Part shown: in pieces, positions 39,762 through 48,176 of the stretch
Position numbering within the stretch: the stretch's first letter is position 1
How the letters are laid out: the number at the start of each line of letters is the position of its first letter
Source: Terriglobia bacterium
GTDB lineage: Bacteria; Acidobacteriota; UBA6911
NCBI GenBank assembly: GCA_020072565.1
Contig: JAIQGI010000005.1
Coordinates: 62,001-126,000 of the forward strand
Direction of reading: 5' to 3'
Length of the DNA: 64,000 nucleotides
The notes under the pieces: model-generated
Told to the model about the DNA's origin: nothing
Seen by the model: only the letters and a program-made list of their open reading frames with translations
Databases searched by the model: none
Position numbers and translations under genes: made by a program

Positions 39762-39949
39762 AATGGCACTAAGTTAGGGCGCACATCTCGTGGTCGTGGA
39801 CGTGGTCGTAGCCGTGGACGACTGAGCTCCCGTGTTTGCCACGATTGGAGTTCTGTCGGATCGTTTGTTCGTGCTTTTCGTCCACGACCACGACCACGCC
39901 CAAGACCACGTCCATGTCATGAGCGTCAGTTCCTTAACTTAGTGCGATT
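39762..39949. mobile_element. 188-bp hairpin element with terminal inverted repeats (MITE/REP-like)
   Basis: The ends aatggcactaagttaggg (39762-39779) and ccttaacttagtgcgatt (39932-39949) are inverted copies with two mismatches. Inside, a tgg-tcgtgga-type tract (cgtggtcgtggacgtggtcg, 39789-39808) faces its complement (cgtccacgaccacgaccacg, 39879-39898), so the element can fold into one long stem. It has no open frame. It sits between two enolase-type genes and may have split their transcript. It resembles a non-autonomous element moved by a transposase elsewhere in the genome. Confidence 0.65.
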
Positions 39950-39975
39950 CCGTTACCAATTCCGAAACGGTCAAA

Positions 39976-41337
39976 TCAGCTCCACAAGCTGTCATTCGAG
40001 CGTTCCCGGTCCCATTCCGTCGTGAGCTCGAAATATCCGGGCTCTTGGAGATGCTGTCGTATCACCTCGTCGTTGAGCGAGGCAATGCCCAGACCAGGCC
40101 CCTCTGGGACGGCAATGTAGCCTTTGTTGACGATCGGCTTTTCAATGCCGTTCACTATATCTCCCCACCAGGGGACGTCCACGGAATGGTTTTCCATGAC
40201 CAGGAAGTTTTCCATCGCCGCGGCGCAGTGGACGGCTGCCATGCAGGCGATTGGCGTCCCCGCCATGTGCAGTACCATTGGAACTCCGAGCTCCTCGCAG
40301 GCGTCGCCGATCTTCTTGGTCTCGAGGATCCCGCCGGCAGTCATCAGGTCGGGCTGAAGCATGTCCACGGCGTGGTTCTTTGCCAGCTCGACGAACCCTT
40401 CTTTGAGGTAGATGTCTTCGCCCGTTAAGGTCGGCACATCAATCGCATCGGTGATTTTTTTCCAGAGCTCGGTGTTTTGCCAGGGGATCATGTCTTCGAG
40501 CCACGCCATGTTGTACGTCTCCAGCGCTTTGCCCAGCTTGATGCAAGCGTTGACGCCGATGTGGCCGAAGTGGTCCGCGGCCAGAGGTATTTCCATGCCG
40601 ATGACTTCACGCACCTGGGCCACGTAGTCGGCCAGAGTTTCGATCCCTTTCGGGGTGATGTCGATGGCAGTGAACATGTGCTCGGTGAGGTTCACTTCGG
40701 CGTCCGTCTGGCCCAACGGGCGTGTGACGGCTCCGGCAATCCCTTGGAGCAGGTTGATGCCGAGGTCCATCTTCAGCATGGTGAATCCCTGGTTCATCCG
40801 CGCTTTGAGGCGCTGTGCGAAGACCTTGGGATCGCGGGAGCTGTCTGTGTCGGCATAACAGCGGATCCGGTTGCGGAATTTGCCTCCCAACATCTGGTAC
40901 ACGGGCACGCCGTAGGCTTTCCCGGCAAGATCCCATAGTGCCGTTTCGACACCTGAAACACCGCCCCCCTGGCGGGCGTGAAAACCGAATTGCTTGATCT
41001 TGCGGAAGGTCTTGTCGATGTTGCACGGATTCTCGCCGAGAAGCCGGCTCTTCAGGATCAGGGCGTATGTCTTGCTGGCGCCGTCACGCACCTCGCCGAA
41101 TCCGGAGATGCCCTGGTTGGTGTCGATCCGGATGATCGGGCAGGTCATCGGCGCCCGTGCGACGACAGCCACACGAAGATCGGTAATTCTCAACTCCGAG
41201 GGTTTGGAAGCCGTTTTCGTGAACTGAAGAACGGAGTCGAATTCGCCATCTGCCAGGGATGCGCTCGTGAATGCGGCCGCACTCGTCTGGAGAACCTCAC
41301 GCCTCCCCATCAGCCTTCCCACGGATTCTTTCATCAT
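39976..41337 (-). CDS. Enolase-superfamily sugar-acid dehydratase, export signal
   Basis: A 453-residue mandelate-racemase/MLE-type protein with a Tat-like start (GRLMGRREVLQTSAAAF). Catalytic-region motifs are FTMLKMDLGINLLQG, LAADHFGHIG (Asp ligand), MAWLEDMIPWQN, TLTGEDIYLKEGF and VLHMAGTPIACMAAVH; the usual second Glu ligand of the WLEEP motif is Asp here (WLED). Substrate not predictable. Of two adjacent ATGs (41337 and 41334), the first lies 8 bases after GGAGGA. It follows the DUF362 gene on the same strand after a 138-base gap with two hairpins. Confidence 0.82.
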   Translation of the reverse strand: MMKESVGRLMGRREVLQTSAAAFTSASLADGEFDSVLQFTKTASKPSELRITDLRVAVVARAPMTCPIIRIDTNQGISGFGEVRDGASKTYALILKSRLLGENPCNIDKTFRKIKQFGFHARQGGGVSGVETALWDLAGKAYGVPVYQMLGGKFRNRIRCYADTDSSRDPKVFAQRLKARMNQGFTMLKMDLGINLLQGIAGAVTRPLGQTDAEVNLTEHMFTAIDITPKGIETLADYVAQVREVIGMEIPLAADHFGHIGVNACIKLGKALETYNMAWLEDMIPWQNTELWKKITDAIDVPTLTGEDIYLKEGFVELAKNHAVDMLQPDLMTAGGILETKKIGDACEELGVPMVLHMAGTPIACMAAVHCAAAMENFLVMENHSVDVPWWGDIVNGIEKPIVNKGYIAVPEGPGLGIASLNDEVIRQHLQEPGYFELTTEWDRERSNDSLWS

Positions 41338-41377
41338 CCAGGAGTCCTCCTTCATTCAAAAAACACCATTCACACGT

Positions 41378-41397
41378 GGGCGGGGACCATCCCGCCC
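41378..41397. terminator. GC-rich hairpin between DUF362 and enolase-type genes
   Basis: gggcggg (41378-41384) pairs with cccgccc (41391-41397). On the minus strand it is followed within 20 bases by tttttt, so weak termination after the DUF362 gene is possible. Confidence 0.4.
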
Positions 41398-41439
41398 GCC
41401 GGTTCAGTGATCAAGTACGACTTTGGAGTCAACCGCTGT

Positions 41440-41470
41440 CCGATGCGGGCGAGACGCCCGCGGTCCCAGT
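41440..41470. repeat. REP-like hairpin (gcgggcg-aga-cgcccgc)
   Basis: gcgggcg (41445-41451) and cgcccgc (41455-41461) form a perfect 7-bp stem with a 3-base loop, flanked by gtccgat and ggtccc. Such gcgggcgagacgcccgc units are widespread as extragenic repeats in soil bacteria. Confidence 0.45.
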
Positions 41471-41475
41471 TCCGC

Positions 41476-42663
41476 CTATTTCTTGCCGGCTCGCCGCTGT
41501 CTGCGGATGGTGGCGAAGTCGAACATCACTTGCTTGACGGGAGTGCCGACAACTTCTATGCGCTTCAGGTCGCGCGTGCCTAGGCCCATTTCTTCCGCCA
41601 GGCGCAGGGTGCTGTCGCAGGTCTCGAATGGCGGAGTGCCGCGGTCGGCCATCGGGTCGAAGTTCATGATAGCCATGCACACGGCATCGGTGGTCACCGG
41701 GTTTTTCCCGGCCACAATCACATCGGGATTCACAATTGTGAGCGCTCCTCGAACCCATGGTCCTTCGCCGCCGGTTATCGTCCTGATCCCTTCCACGATG
41801 GCAAGGTCGATGGGGCGGGCCGCAACCAGGTCCACAACCGCGCGGGGCACGCGATAGCCTCCATCCCGTGGAGATTTAGGATCTTTTTCGGCAGGCGCCG
41901 GCTTGGCCGGCTGTTGGGCGCCCGTGTGGATCAGTTGGCGCGACGATCGCGGGTTCTCATCCGGCTCTTCTTTTCCACCACCGGATCCATAGATTGAGGC
42001 CGGCGTGATCCCGAAGTTGTTTTTCATCGAAAGTGTCACGCCCGCCGTGGCATGCTCCTTCATCTTGGCCACGCTGACGTAGGCGTCGCAGTCTTCATAC
42101 GAGTGGTTCAGATCATAGGCCGGAAACAGATAACCGCCGAACGGCACCTTCAGCCGCGAATACTTTTTGCCGTTTCCGAGGAAATTCGTGTTTTCAAATT
42201 CGACGTTGGCCGCGGCGCCCAGGATGTCGCGCGGGTTCCAGCCACCCCGGGAGACGTATTCTTCAACAGGACCCGCCGTGGACATCGGACTTTCCAAGAT
42301 CCGGATGCGGCGAGCACCCGCCTGGCCGATCAGATGCACGGCCGCGGCAATCACCTGAGGATGCGTGTAGTGCGTATCTTCCAGCGGCTGGCCATTGAGC
42401 CGGTTGTCCGGCCCGCCGGTAAGATTGACCTTGACGGCTACTGTTTTTCCCTTGGCGACGCGCCCGAGGCCGCCGATCCGATCGAACATTTTCGCCATTA
42501 CCACCAGAAGCTCCGCGGAATCGTACGTCATGCACTTTGCGACCGCGACCGGAGCCGTGGGTGCGGTGACCGTCCAGATCGAGGGCACTCCGGCCAGGTA
42601 AGCGCCCGCCACTGCCGAACTTGTGCGAATCAACCATTCCCTGCGCGTTTGAAGCTGGTACAT
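41476..42663 (-). CDS. DUF362-domain protein, Tat-exported (first copy)
   Basis: A 395-residue protein with a Tat signal (LQTRREWLIRTSSAVAGAYLAG) and a DUF362 domain: VAVKVNLTGG, THPQVIAAAVHLIGQAGARRIRILES, AYVSVAKMKEHATAGVTLSMKNNFG, DLAIVEGIRTITGGEGPW and VIVAGKNPVTTDAVCMAIM. The biochemical role of DUF362 is not established; the domain is often found near iron-sulfur redox proteins. A paralogue lies at 50594-51760 in the second sugar-acid cluster. The ATG at 42663 follows AGGAG. It starts 58 bases after the UxuA-like gene and is probably co-transcribed. Confidence 0.85.
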   Translation of the reverse strand: MYQLQTRREWLIRTSSAVAGAYLAGVPSIWTVTAPTAPVAVAKCMTYDSAELLVVMAKMFDRIGGLGRVAKGKTVAVKVNLTGGPDNRLNGQPLEDTHYTHPQVIAAAVHLIGQAGARRIRILESPMSTAGPVEEYVSRGGWNPRDILGAAANVEFENTNFLGNGKKYSRLKVPFGGYLFPAYDLNHSYEDCDAYVSVAKMKEHATAGVTLSMKNNFGITPASIYGSGGGKEEPDENPRSSRQLIHTGAQQPAKPAPAEKDPKSPRDGGYRVPRAVVDLVAARPIDLAIVEGIRTITGGEGPWVRGALTIVNPDVIVAGKNPVTTDAVCMAIMNFDPMADRGTPPFETCDSTLRLAEEMGLGTRDLKRIEVVGTPVKQVMFDFATIRRQRRAGKK

Positions 42664-42721
42664 ATAAGTGCTCCTATTGAGAGAGCGATGTGGATGCCGC
42701 TTCCATGTAGTGCACCAATCT

Positions 42722-43843
42722 CTACCGCACCGAGACGATCGCCGCCTGCAGCATCGCCCGGGTGTATGCCACGTTGAAGACGTCGCCGGCGTAGCCGCCG
42801 CCGCCCGGATATCCGCGCAGTCCTCCTGATGGCTTCGCAACCTCGCGGTCGTAGTCCAGCGCTCGCGGGTGCTCGGGATATATGGCCAGGCCGTAGCGGT
42901 TCCGGACGACTTCTTTCATAACGGCAAACATGTCAACTTCGCCCTCGTCGATGAAAACCTCTTCGTATTTCTCGCGCGGGACATGCACGCGCACGTTCCG
43001 GAAATGCATGTGGTTGATGCGATCCCGGGTGGCAAAGTAACGACACACGGAAACAGCATCGCCGCCGATCTCGCGCGTCACACCGCAGTCAAACGTGATG
43101 CCGTTGGCCGGGCTCTTCACCGTCTCTATCAGGCGTTTCCACCCTTCGATAGTCCCCATGATCTGTTCCGACCCCCGGCTGAGGGGCGCCGGCGGATCGT
43201 TCGGATGCAACGCAAGCCGGACGCCGGATTTCTCGGCGACAGGAATCACGGCCTTGAGAAAGTACGTGATGTTTTCCCACATTTCTTCGAGCTTGCGGGC
43301 GCCTTCCTCGGGGAGGGGCGGCAAATCTTTCATTTTGTCGTAGTCAAAACCGGTATAGCCGGCGCCGGCCCTGCCAGTGACCTCGAAATATCCTTCCATG
43401 GCCCGGTGAGCGTAAAAGTTGTACTCCACGACAGGCAATCCGGCTTTTCCCGCGGCTGCAATCGATTCTTTGACCTTGGCAATCTCGCTGTCACGGCCCG
43501 GCCTTCCATAGATCGTGCTGGGAAATCCTGAGATCATCATATTGCAGACAGTCAGGCCGCCCTGTTTGAGCCGGTCCATGGTGCTGCGAATGGTGGATTC
43601 CTGCCAGGGAATTGCGGGTCCGCCCATCAGCACATAATCCACGCCAAGCTGCTTCAGGCGGCGCATATCGGCCTCATTCGACCGACTGGAAATTCCCATG
43701 CAGATCTTGGGCGCGTGCACCGGGCCGACGGCCTGCTTCTGTTGAAATGCGCGGACGGCCGCAGCGGAGGCCGCCTGGCCGGAGAGCGCCGTCACGCCAA
43801 TGGCCTTCATGATCTGGCGTCGTGAGATGTGCGCAGAGCTCAT
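42722..43843 (-). CDS. UxuA-like TIM-barrel protein (mannonate dehydratase/sugar isomerase fold), Tat-exported
   Basis: A 373-residue protein with a clear Tat signal (AHISRRQIMKAIGVTALSG). The TIM barrel resembles UxuA and related AP-endonuclease-2-fold proteins: VCNMMISGFPSTIYGR, PVVEYNFYAHRAMEGYFEVTGR, GVRLALHPNDPPAP, GITFDCGVTREIG, NHMHFRNVRV and DEGEVDMFAVMKEV. UxuA converts D-mannonate to 2-keto-3-deoxygluconate and is normally cytoplasmic, so an exported relative is unusual. It could also be a sugar epimerase. The GGGAGGTGAG site supports the start. It leads the minus-strand string UxuA-like, DUF362, then three enolase-type genes. Confidence 0.8.
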   Translation of the reverse strand: MSSAHISRRQIMKAIGVTALSGQAASAAAVRAFQQKQAVGPVHAPKICMGISSRSNEADMRRLKQLGVDYVLMGGPAIPWQESTIRSTMDRLKQGGLTVCNMMISGFPSTIYGRPGRDSEIAKVKESIAAAGKAGLPVVEYNFYAHRAMEGYFEVTGRAGAGYTGFDYDKMKDLPPLPEEGARKLEEMWENITYFLKAVIPVAEKSGVRLALHPNDPPAPLSRGSEQIMGTIEGWKRLIETVKSPANGITFDCGVTREIGGDAVSVCRYFATRDRINHMHFRNVRVHVPREKYEEVFIDEGEVDMFAVMKEVVRNRYGLAIYPEHPRALDYDREVAKPSGGLRGYPGGGGYAGDVFNVAYTRAMLQAAIVSVR

Positions 43844-43976
43844 TGTCTCACCTCCCGCTGTTTTCGAAGCAGTCCCTCACGCGCCGTGGCGCACCCAAAG
43901 ACGCATGAAAATGGGCGAGCGAAGTGGGCGCCGGGCGCCGCACGGCGCTCAGGGCTCGGGATTATTCGATCCCCTG

Positions 43977-43995
43977 CCCCGTCCGGCGGACGGGG
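43977..43995. terminator. Perfect 8-bp GC hairpin
   Basis: ccccgtcc (43977-43984) pairs with ggacgggg (43988-43995) around three bases, just past the stop of the RraA-like remnant. No T-run is adjacent on the minus strand; on the plus strand ttattttc follows. Confidence 0.4.
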
Positions 43996-44000
43996 CCTAC

Positions 44001-44165
44001 TTATTTTCGGAACAGAGCGAGCCTCTGTTTGAGATACTCCTCATGTTCCTGCCGGAGCTGCGGATCGCGCGGGGCGCCGTATATCTCGCTGCATTTGTAC
44101 CTCCCCTCGTCGATTTTCATGCGCGTCCACTCGTGATGGGTGCAGATCTCCACCTGACTTGGCGC
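44001..44165 (-). pseudogene. C-terminal remnant of an RraA-like protein
   Basis: The residues HHEWTRMKIDEGRYKC and SEIYGAPRDPQLRQEHEEYL near the end of this frame closely match the tail of the intact RraA-like protein at 53818-54759 (HDEWTRMKFDQNKYKS, TDIYSSPKDPALIQEYEEFL). The preceding domain is absent and the first residues (FLIVAPSQVEICT) look like a deletion join. It lies upstream of the UxuA-like gene on the same strand, suggesting that an RraA-like gene once headed this operon. Confidence 0.72.
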
Positions 44166-44402
44166 CACAATAAGGAAATTTTGTCCGATCATAGTACAAA
44201 ATAGGTGTTTATTCACACGCGAAAACAGGCGACGCCGCAGTCGGTTGGTTTCGGAGAAGATGCGACATGAACATCCATAAAAAGGAGCTCTCACTCACGT
44301 GCTCGGCTCCGGGCTGCGCGGCCGCCCGAAAATGAAGAGCATAGGAAGAACGCAAGTTTGACGTGTATGATGGGCCCGCATACCCTCAGGGAGGATTTGC
44401 AC

Positions 44403-45131
44403 ATGAAAAGATCGATTCTGTTTGTGGTGTTTGCCTTCATGATACTGGCGGCTGTCGCATTCTGGAGGTCCGCGCCGGCTGCCGAGGATCCGTTGATCGA
44501 GGGATTTCGCCAGACCGAGGTCTCTTCGGTTGCCGACGCGATCGAACAGCTGTACGGCCGGCAAAACTACATGCATCACGATATGCGGGCGCTGTTCAAA
44601 ACGAAATTCGCCGGACCTGCGGTCACTGTTCTTCTCAAGAAGGAAGAGCAAAAGGAAGGGGCGGCCGCTACCCAGGGGATGATTGATGCCATCGACAACT
44701 CGCCGGCGGGTTCGGTTTACGTCATCGTGCTTGAAAATGGACTGGACTTCGGTGCCGTCGGCGGGCTGATGGCCACGACCATGAAGGTGCGCGGCTTTGC
44801 AGGCGCGGTCGTGGACGCTTCGATCCGCGATCTGCCGCAGATCCAGCGCATACAATTTCCTATCTACGGCCGCGGCGTATCGCCCGGCACCACCGTCGGC
44901 CACTATCGCTGCGTTGGCGTCAATATCCCCGTGACCTGCGCGGGGGTTCAGGTGCGGCCAAAAGATATCATTGCGGCGGATGAAGACGGCGTCGTCGTGG
45001 TTCCGGCCGAAAAAGCCGGCGAGATCCTGAAGAAAGCGCAGGAATTGGATTTCACCGAGCACTCGATGTACCCGTTCATCGAGCGCTTCAAATCGCTGAA
45101 AGAAGCGATCGCGAAATTCGGCCGGATTTGA
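44403..45131 (+). CDS. RraA-like/class II pyruvate-aldolase-like protein, exported
   Basis: A 242-residue protein with an N-terminal signal or membrane anchor (ILFVVFAFMILAAVAF) and an RraA-type domain: FAGPAVTVLL, GLMATTMKVRGFAGAVVDASIRDL, FPIYGRGVSPGTT, and IIAADEDGVVVVPAEKAGEIL. The G-x-x-D-x-x-x-RD region is that of 4-hydroxy-4-methyl-2-oxoglutarate aldolases, which split 2-keto acids to pyruvate; others (RraA) inhibit RNase E. With sugar-acid dehydratases around, an aldolase-type role on 2-keto-3-deoxy acids is plausible. The ATG at 44403 has a GGGAGG site. An intact, longer relative is at 53818. Confidence 0.83.
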   Translation: MKRSILFVVFAFMILAAVAFWRSAPAAEDPLIEGFRQTEVSSVADAIEQLYGRQNYMHHDMRALFKTKFAGPAVTVLLKKEEQKEGAAATQGMIDAIDNSPAGSVYVIVLENGLDFGAVGGLMATTMKVRGFAGAVVDASIRDLPQIQRIQFPIYGRGVSPGTTVGHYRCVGVNIPVTCAGVQVRPKDIIAADEDGVVVVPAEKAGEILKKAQELDFTEHSMYPFIERFKSLKEAIAKFGRI

Positions 45132-45209
45132 AAGAGAAACGCAAAAGCATAAGCAACGCACCTCCACGATGACTTTGCGTCCTCGCGGCCTCGCGCTGGC
45201 AGGCGGAGG

Positions 45210-46379
45210 TCAGGATGCGACAAAGATAATGCAGGAGGGAGAAGGAACGACGACAAATTCACCCGTCGGCGCGAGTTGCCCGGTACGAGCGTCAATCCGA
45301 AATACCACTACGTTGTTGGATCCCTGGTTGGCAGCTAACAGCCAGCCTCCCGTCGGATCGATCGCAAAATGGCGCGGAGTCTTGCCTTGTGTGGGCACCT
45401 GCCCCTGTAGAACGACCGTGCCGTTTGACCTGTTAATGGCAAAAACGGCAATGCTGTCGTGGCCTCGATTGGAAGCATAGAGGAACCTGCCGTTGGGATG
45501 GACGGCGATTTCGGCACAAGTGCTCGTCCCTGCAAAATCCTTCGGAAGAGTCGAGGCGGTCTGCAGTTCCGTCAATGATCCCTCTTTCCGGCTGTACGCA
45601 AAAACGGTCACGGTGGAGCGCAGTTCGTTGACGACATAGGTGTATTTGCCATCCGGGCGAAAAGCCAGGTGGCGCGGCCCCGAGCCTGGCTCGAGTTTCG
45701 CTGCGAACACAGGCGGCGTGGAGAACGCAATTCGCGCTCTGTCAAATCCATAGACAAACACTTTATCGAGACCCAGATCCGGGACGAGGCCGAGTCGGCC
45801 GTCGGGCGAGAGGACGACCTCATGGGCATGAGGTCCCTGTTGCCGCTGGGGATTGACACTGCTGCCGGCATGCTCCACCAGGCTGGATGCGTCTGACAGG
45901 CTGCCATCCTTCATAATAGGAATTGAGGCGACGCTGCCGGCGCCGTAGTTGGCCACAAACAGAGCTATTCCGGTCCTGTCCACGGTCACGTGGCAGGGCG
46001 AATCACCCTGCGTCGACATCCTGTTGATGAACTGTAGCATGGCGGGCCGCTTGCCCACCCTGTAGGCGCTGATGCTGCCGGCCCTTCTTCCCTGGAAATT
46101 GGAGATTTCATTCACCGCGTACAGAAACTGCCGATTCGGATGGATGGCGAGAAACGACGGATTTTCGGCCTCGGCTGCCAGGCCAACGGTTGCTGCCTTG
46201 CCAGCCGCCGGATCGAACCGGAAGGCGTAGATGCCCCGGCTCTGCTGCCGAGTGTAGGTGCCGACATAGACGACATACCCTGACGGGTGCACAGTTTCTC
46301 CAATACCATGATCAAACCACGCGGCAATCGCCAACGCCGTGAATGTCGTCGCCACAAGGAAGCGTGCGATTTGTCTCAT
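45210..46379 (-). CDS. Seven-bladed beta-propeller lactonase (6-phosphogluconolactonase-like), exported
   Basis: A 389-residue protein with a signal peptide (ARFLVATTFTALAIAAW) and the lactonase propeller: YVVYVGTYTRQQSRGIYAF, NPSFLAIHPNRQFLYAVNE, GDSPCHVTVDRTGIALFVANYGAGSV, PHAHEVVLSPDGRLGLVPDLGLDKV and GPRHLAFRPDGKYTYVVNEL. Family members open sugar lactones to aldonic acids. Export suggests a periplasmic sugar-lactone substrate, matching the exported dehydratases. It is divergent from the lactate-permease-family gene, with about 70 bases between them. Confidence 0.87.
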   Translation of the reverse strand: MRQIARFLVATTFTALAIAAWFDHGIGETVHPSGYVVYVGTYTRQQSRGIYAFRFDPAAGKAATVGLAAEAENPSFLAIHPNRQFLYAVNEISNFQGRRAGSISAYRVGKRPAMLQFINRMSTQGDSPCHVTVDRTGIALFVANYGAGSVASIPIMKDGSLSDASSLVEHAGSSVNPQRQQGPHAHEVVLSPDGRLGLVPDLGLDKVFVYGFDRARIAFSTPPVFAAKLEPGSGPRHLAFRPDGKYTYVVNELRSTVTVFAYSRKEGSLTELQTASTLPKDFAGTSTCAEIAVHPNGRFLYASNRGHDSIAVFAINRSNGTVVLQGQVPTQGKTPRHFAIDPTGGWLLAANQGSNNVVVFRIDARTGQLAPTGEFVVVPSPSCIIFVAS

Positions 46380-46395
46380 CGGTGAGACCCCAGAT

Positions 46396-46422
46396 TTGAT
46401 ATAAGAGGTTTTTCATTATAAT
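46396..46422 (+). promoter_or_regulatory. Sigma-70-type promoter for the permease gene
   Basis: TTGATA (46396-46401) and a perfect TATAAT (46417-46422) are separated by 15 bases; reading the -35 one base earlier gives 16. Transcription would start about 20 bases before the ATG at 46451. The short spacer is the only deviation from consensus. Confidence 0.55.
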
Positions 46423-46450
46423 CGGTGGCGTTTACGGATCCGGAGGGAAA

Positions 46451-48133
46451 ATGCCCTGGAGCCAAAATTACGATCCCCTGCACTTCTGGCCGGCCTCGAC
46501 CGCAATGGCGGCCATGCCGGTATTGACGCTGTTTTTCGTACTTCTGGTGCTGAAGAAAAAGGTGTGGATCGCAGCCCTGGCAGGCATCGTTATGGCAATC
46601 GCACTCGCCGGACTCGCGATTCGGATGCCCGCGCCTTTGATTGCCAACGCGGCGCTGCACGGATTCGTATTCGGCTTTTTCCAGATCGCCTGGCTTGTCA
46701 TCGGTTCCATATTCCTTTACAACGTCGCGCTCGAAACCGGCCAATTTGAGGTCATGAAGGAATCGATTGCCTCTCTTTCGCAAGACATCCGTCTGCAGAT
46801 GATCCTGATTGCCTTCTGTTTCGGCGCCTTTTTGGAGGGCACCGGCGGCGGGGGTGCACCCGTGGCCATCGCTGGCTCATTCCTGATCGGACTCGGATTC
46901 CCGCCGTTTAAGGCCGCGACGATCTGCCTGTTGGCAAACACCGCGCCGGTGGCCTGGGGCGGCGTAGGAAATCCGGTGCGGGTGCTGGCCGGGGTCACCG
47001 GGCTGCCCGAGCACGCATTCAATGCCATGCTGGGGAGAATTCTGCCGCCGTTCTCCCTCATGCTGCCGGTGTGGCTGATGCTCGCCAGCTTCAGCTGGAA
47101 ACAGACGCGCGAAGTGTTGCCGGCCCTGGTCGTCAGCGGGGTTTCCTTCGCCGCGGTCCAGTTTGCGTGGGCCACGTACGGCGAGACTGGGCTTGTCGAT
47201 ATCGTGGCCGCGATCTTCTCGCTGTTGGTCATGGTGGGATTCCTCAAGTTGTGGCGGCCAAGGAACATCATGTCCGGCGACTCCTGGGAGGTCCAGGTCA
47301 CCGCGACGAGCGCTTGCGCAGGCGGGACCAACGCATCCAGGTCCTCGAATGCTCAAGTTGTCGCGACCCGGCATTCCGTCGGTGCAGTCCTCAAAGGATG
47401 GTCGCCCTTCATTCTCGCTTCCCTGCTGATCTTTTTTTATGCCATGCCGACGATCAACCGGCACTTGAAATTCAGTGCCCTCACCTTTCCGCTTCCGGGC
47501 CTGCACAACCAGGTTGTCCGCGTGCCTCCGGTCGTGCCGCAACCCGCACCAGAAGAGGCGCGGATAAACCTGAATTTCCTGGCGTTGCCCGGGACTGCAC
47601 TTTTTCTTGCCGCTTTCGCTACGGCGCCGTTTCTCGGTGTATCGCTGCGCAGGGCGCTCGACATCCTGATTCGTTCCTTTCGACAGCTGGGCCCCTCGCT
47701 GCTCGCGATCAGTTGTATGGTTGGACTGGCCTACATCACGCGTTATTCCGGAATGGACACTATTCTCGGGCTGACCTTGACCCGCACTGGTTGGGTGTTC
47801 CCGCTGTTCGGAACCCTGTTGGGATGGCTCGGGGTGGGATTGACGGGAACCGATGCCGGATCCAATGCACTGTTCGGGAATCTGCAGAAAATTACCGCGG
47901 AGCAGCTCAGTATAAGCCCGGTCTTGATGGGCGCGGCCAACAGTGCCGGCGGGGTGATGGGGAAAATGATCTCCGCTCAAAGCCTGGTTGTGGCGACGGC
48001 AGCTACCGGGCAGGCGGGCAAAGAAGCCGACATGTTCCGCTTCATTTTCAAGCACAGCATAGTCCTCGCGGTGCTGGTCGGCCTGCTCGTCATGCTCTAC
48101 GCGTATGTGATTCCCTGGATCGTGCCGGTCTGA
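46451..48133 (+). CDS. LctP/LldP-family permease (2-hydroxy-acid transporter)
   Basis: A 560-residue inner-membrane protein with about 12-14 hydrophobic segments and the lactate-permease signature: FGAFLEGTGGGGAPVAIAGSF, ANTAPVAWGGVGNPVRVLAGVTG, GLAYITRYSGMDTILGL and GTDAGSNALFGNLQ. Family members import L/D-lactate or glycolate with protons. In this setting it may import a hydroxy acid made outside the cytoplasm by the exported sugar-acid enzymes. GGAGG precedes the ATG. It starts the plus-strand series permease, enolase-type, mutarotase, DUF362, aldo/keto reductase, DUF6599, RraA-like. Confidence 0.9.
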   Translation: MPWSQNYDPLHFWPASTAMAAMPVLTLFFVLLVLKKKVWIAALAGIVMAIALAGLAIRMPAPLIANAALHGFVFGFFQIAWLVIGSIFLYNVALETGQFEVMKESIASLSQDIRLQMILIAFCFGAFLEGTGGGGAPVAIAGSFLIGLGFPPFKAATICLLANTAPVAWGGVGNPVRVLAGVTGLPEHAFNAMLGRILPPFSLMLPVWLMLASFSWKQTREVLPALVVSGVSFAAVQFAWATYGETGLVDIVAAIFSLLVMVGFLKLWRPRNIMSGDSWEVQVTATSACAGGTNASRSSNAQVVATRHSVGAVLKGWSPFILASLLIFFYAMPTINRHLKFSALTFPLPGLHNQVVRVPPVVPQPAPEEARINLNFLALPGTALFLAAFATAPFLGVSLRRALDILIRSFRQLGPSLLAISCMVGLAYITRYSGMDTILGLTLTRTGWVFPLFGTLLGWLGVGLTGTDAGSNALFGNLQKITAEQLSISPVLMGAANSAGGVMGKMISAQSLVVATAATGQAGKEADMFRFIFKHSIVLAVLVGLLVMLYAYVIPWIVPV

Positions 48134-48176
48134 AGTCGTTTTCGAGTAGATTAGTGCCAGAAACGGGAGAACCCAA

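Noticed and set aside
39785-39900. Repeated tcgtgga/tccacga words as a possible CRISPR array
   Set aside because: Repeats are short, adjacent and inverted around one centre, with no unique spacers; they form one hairpin element.
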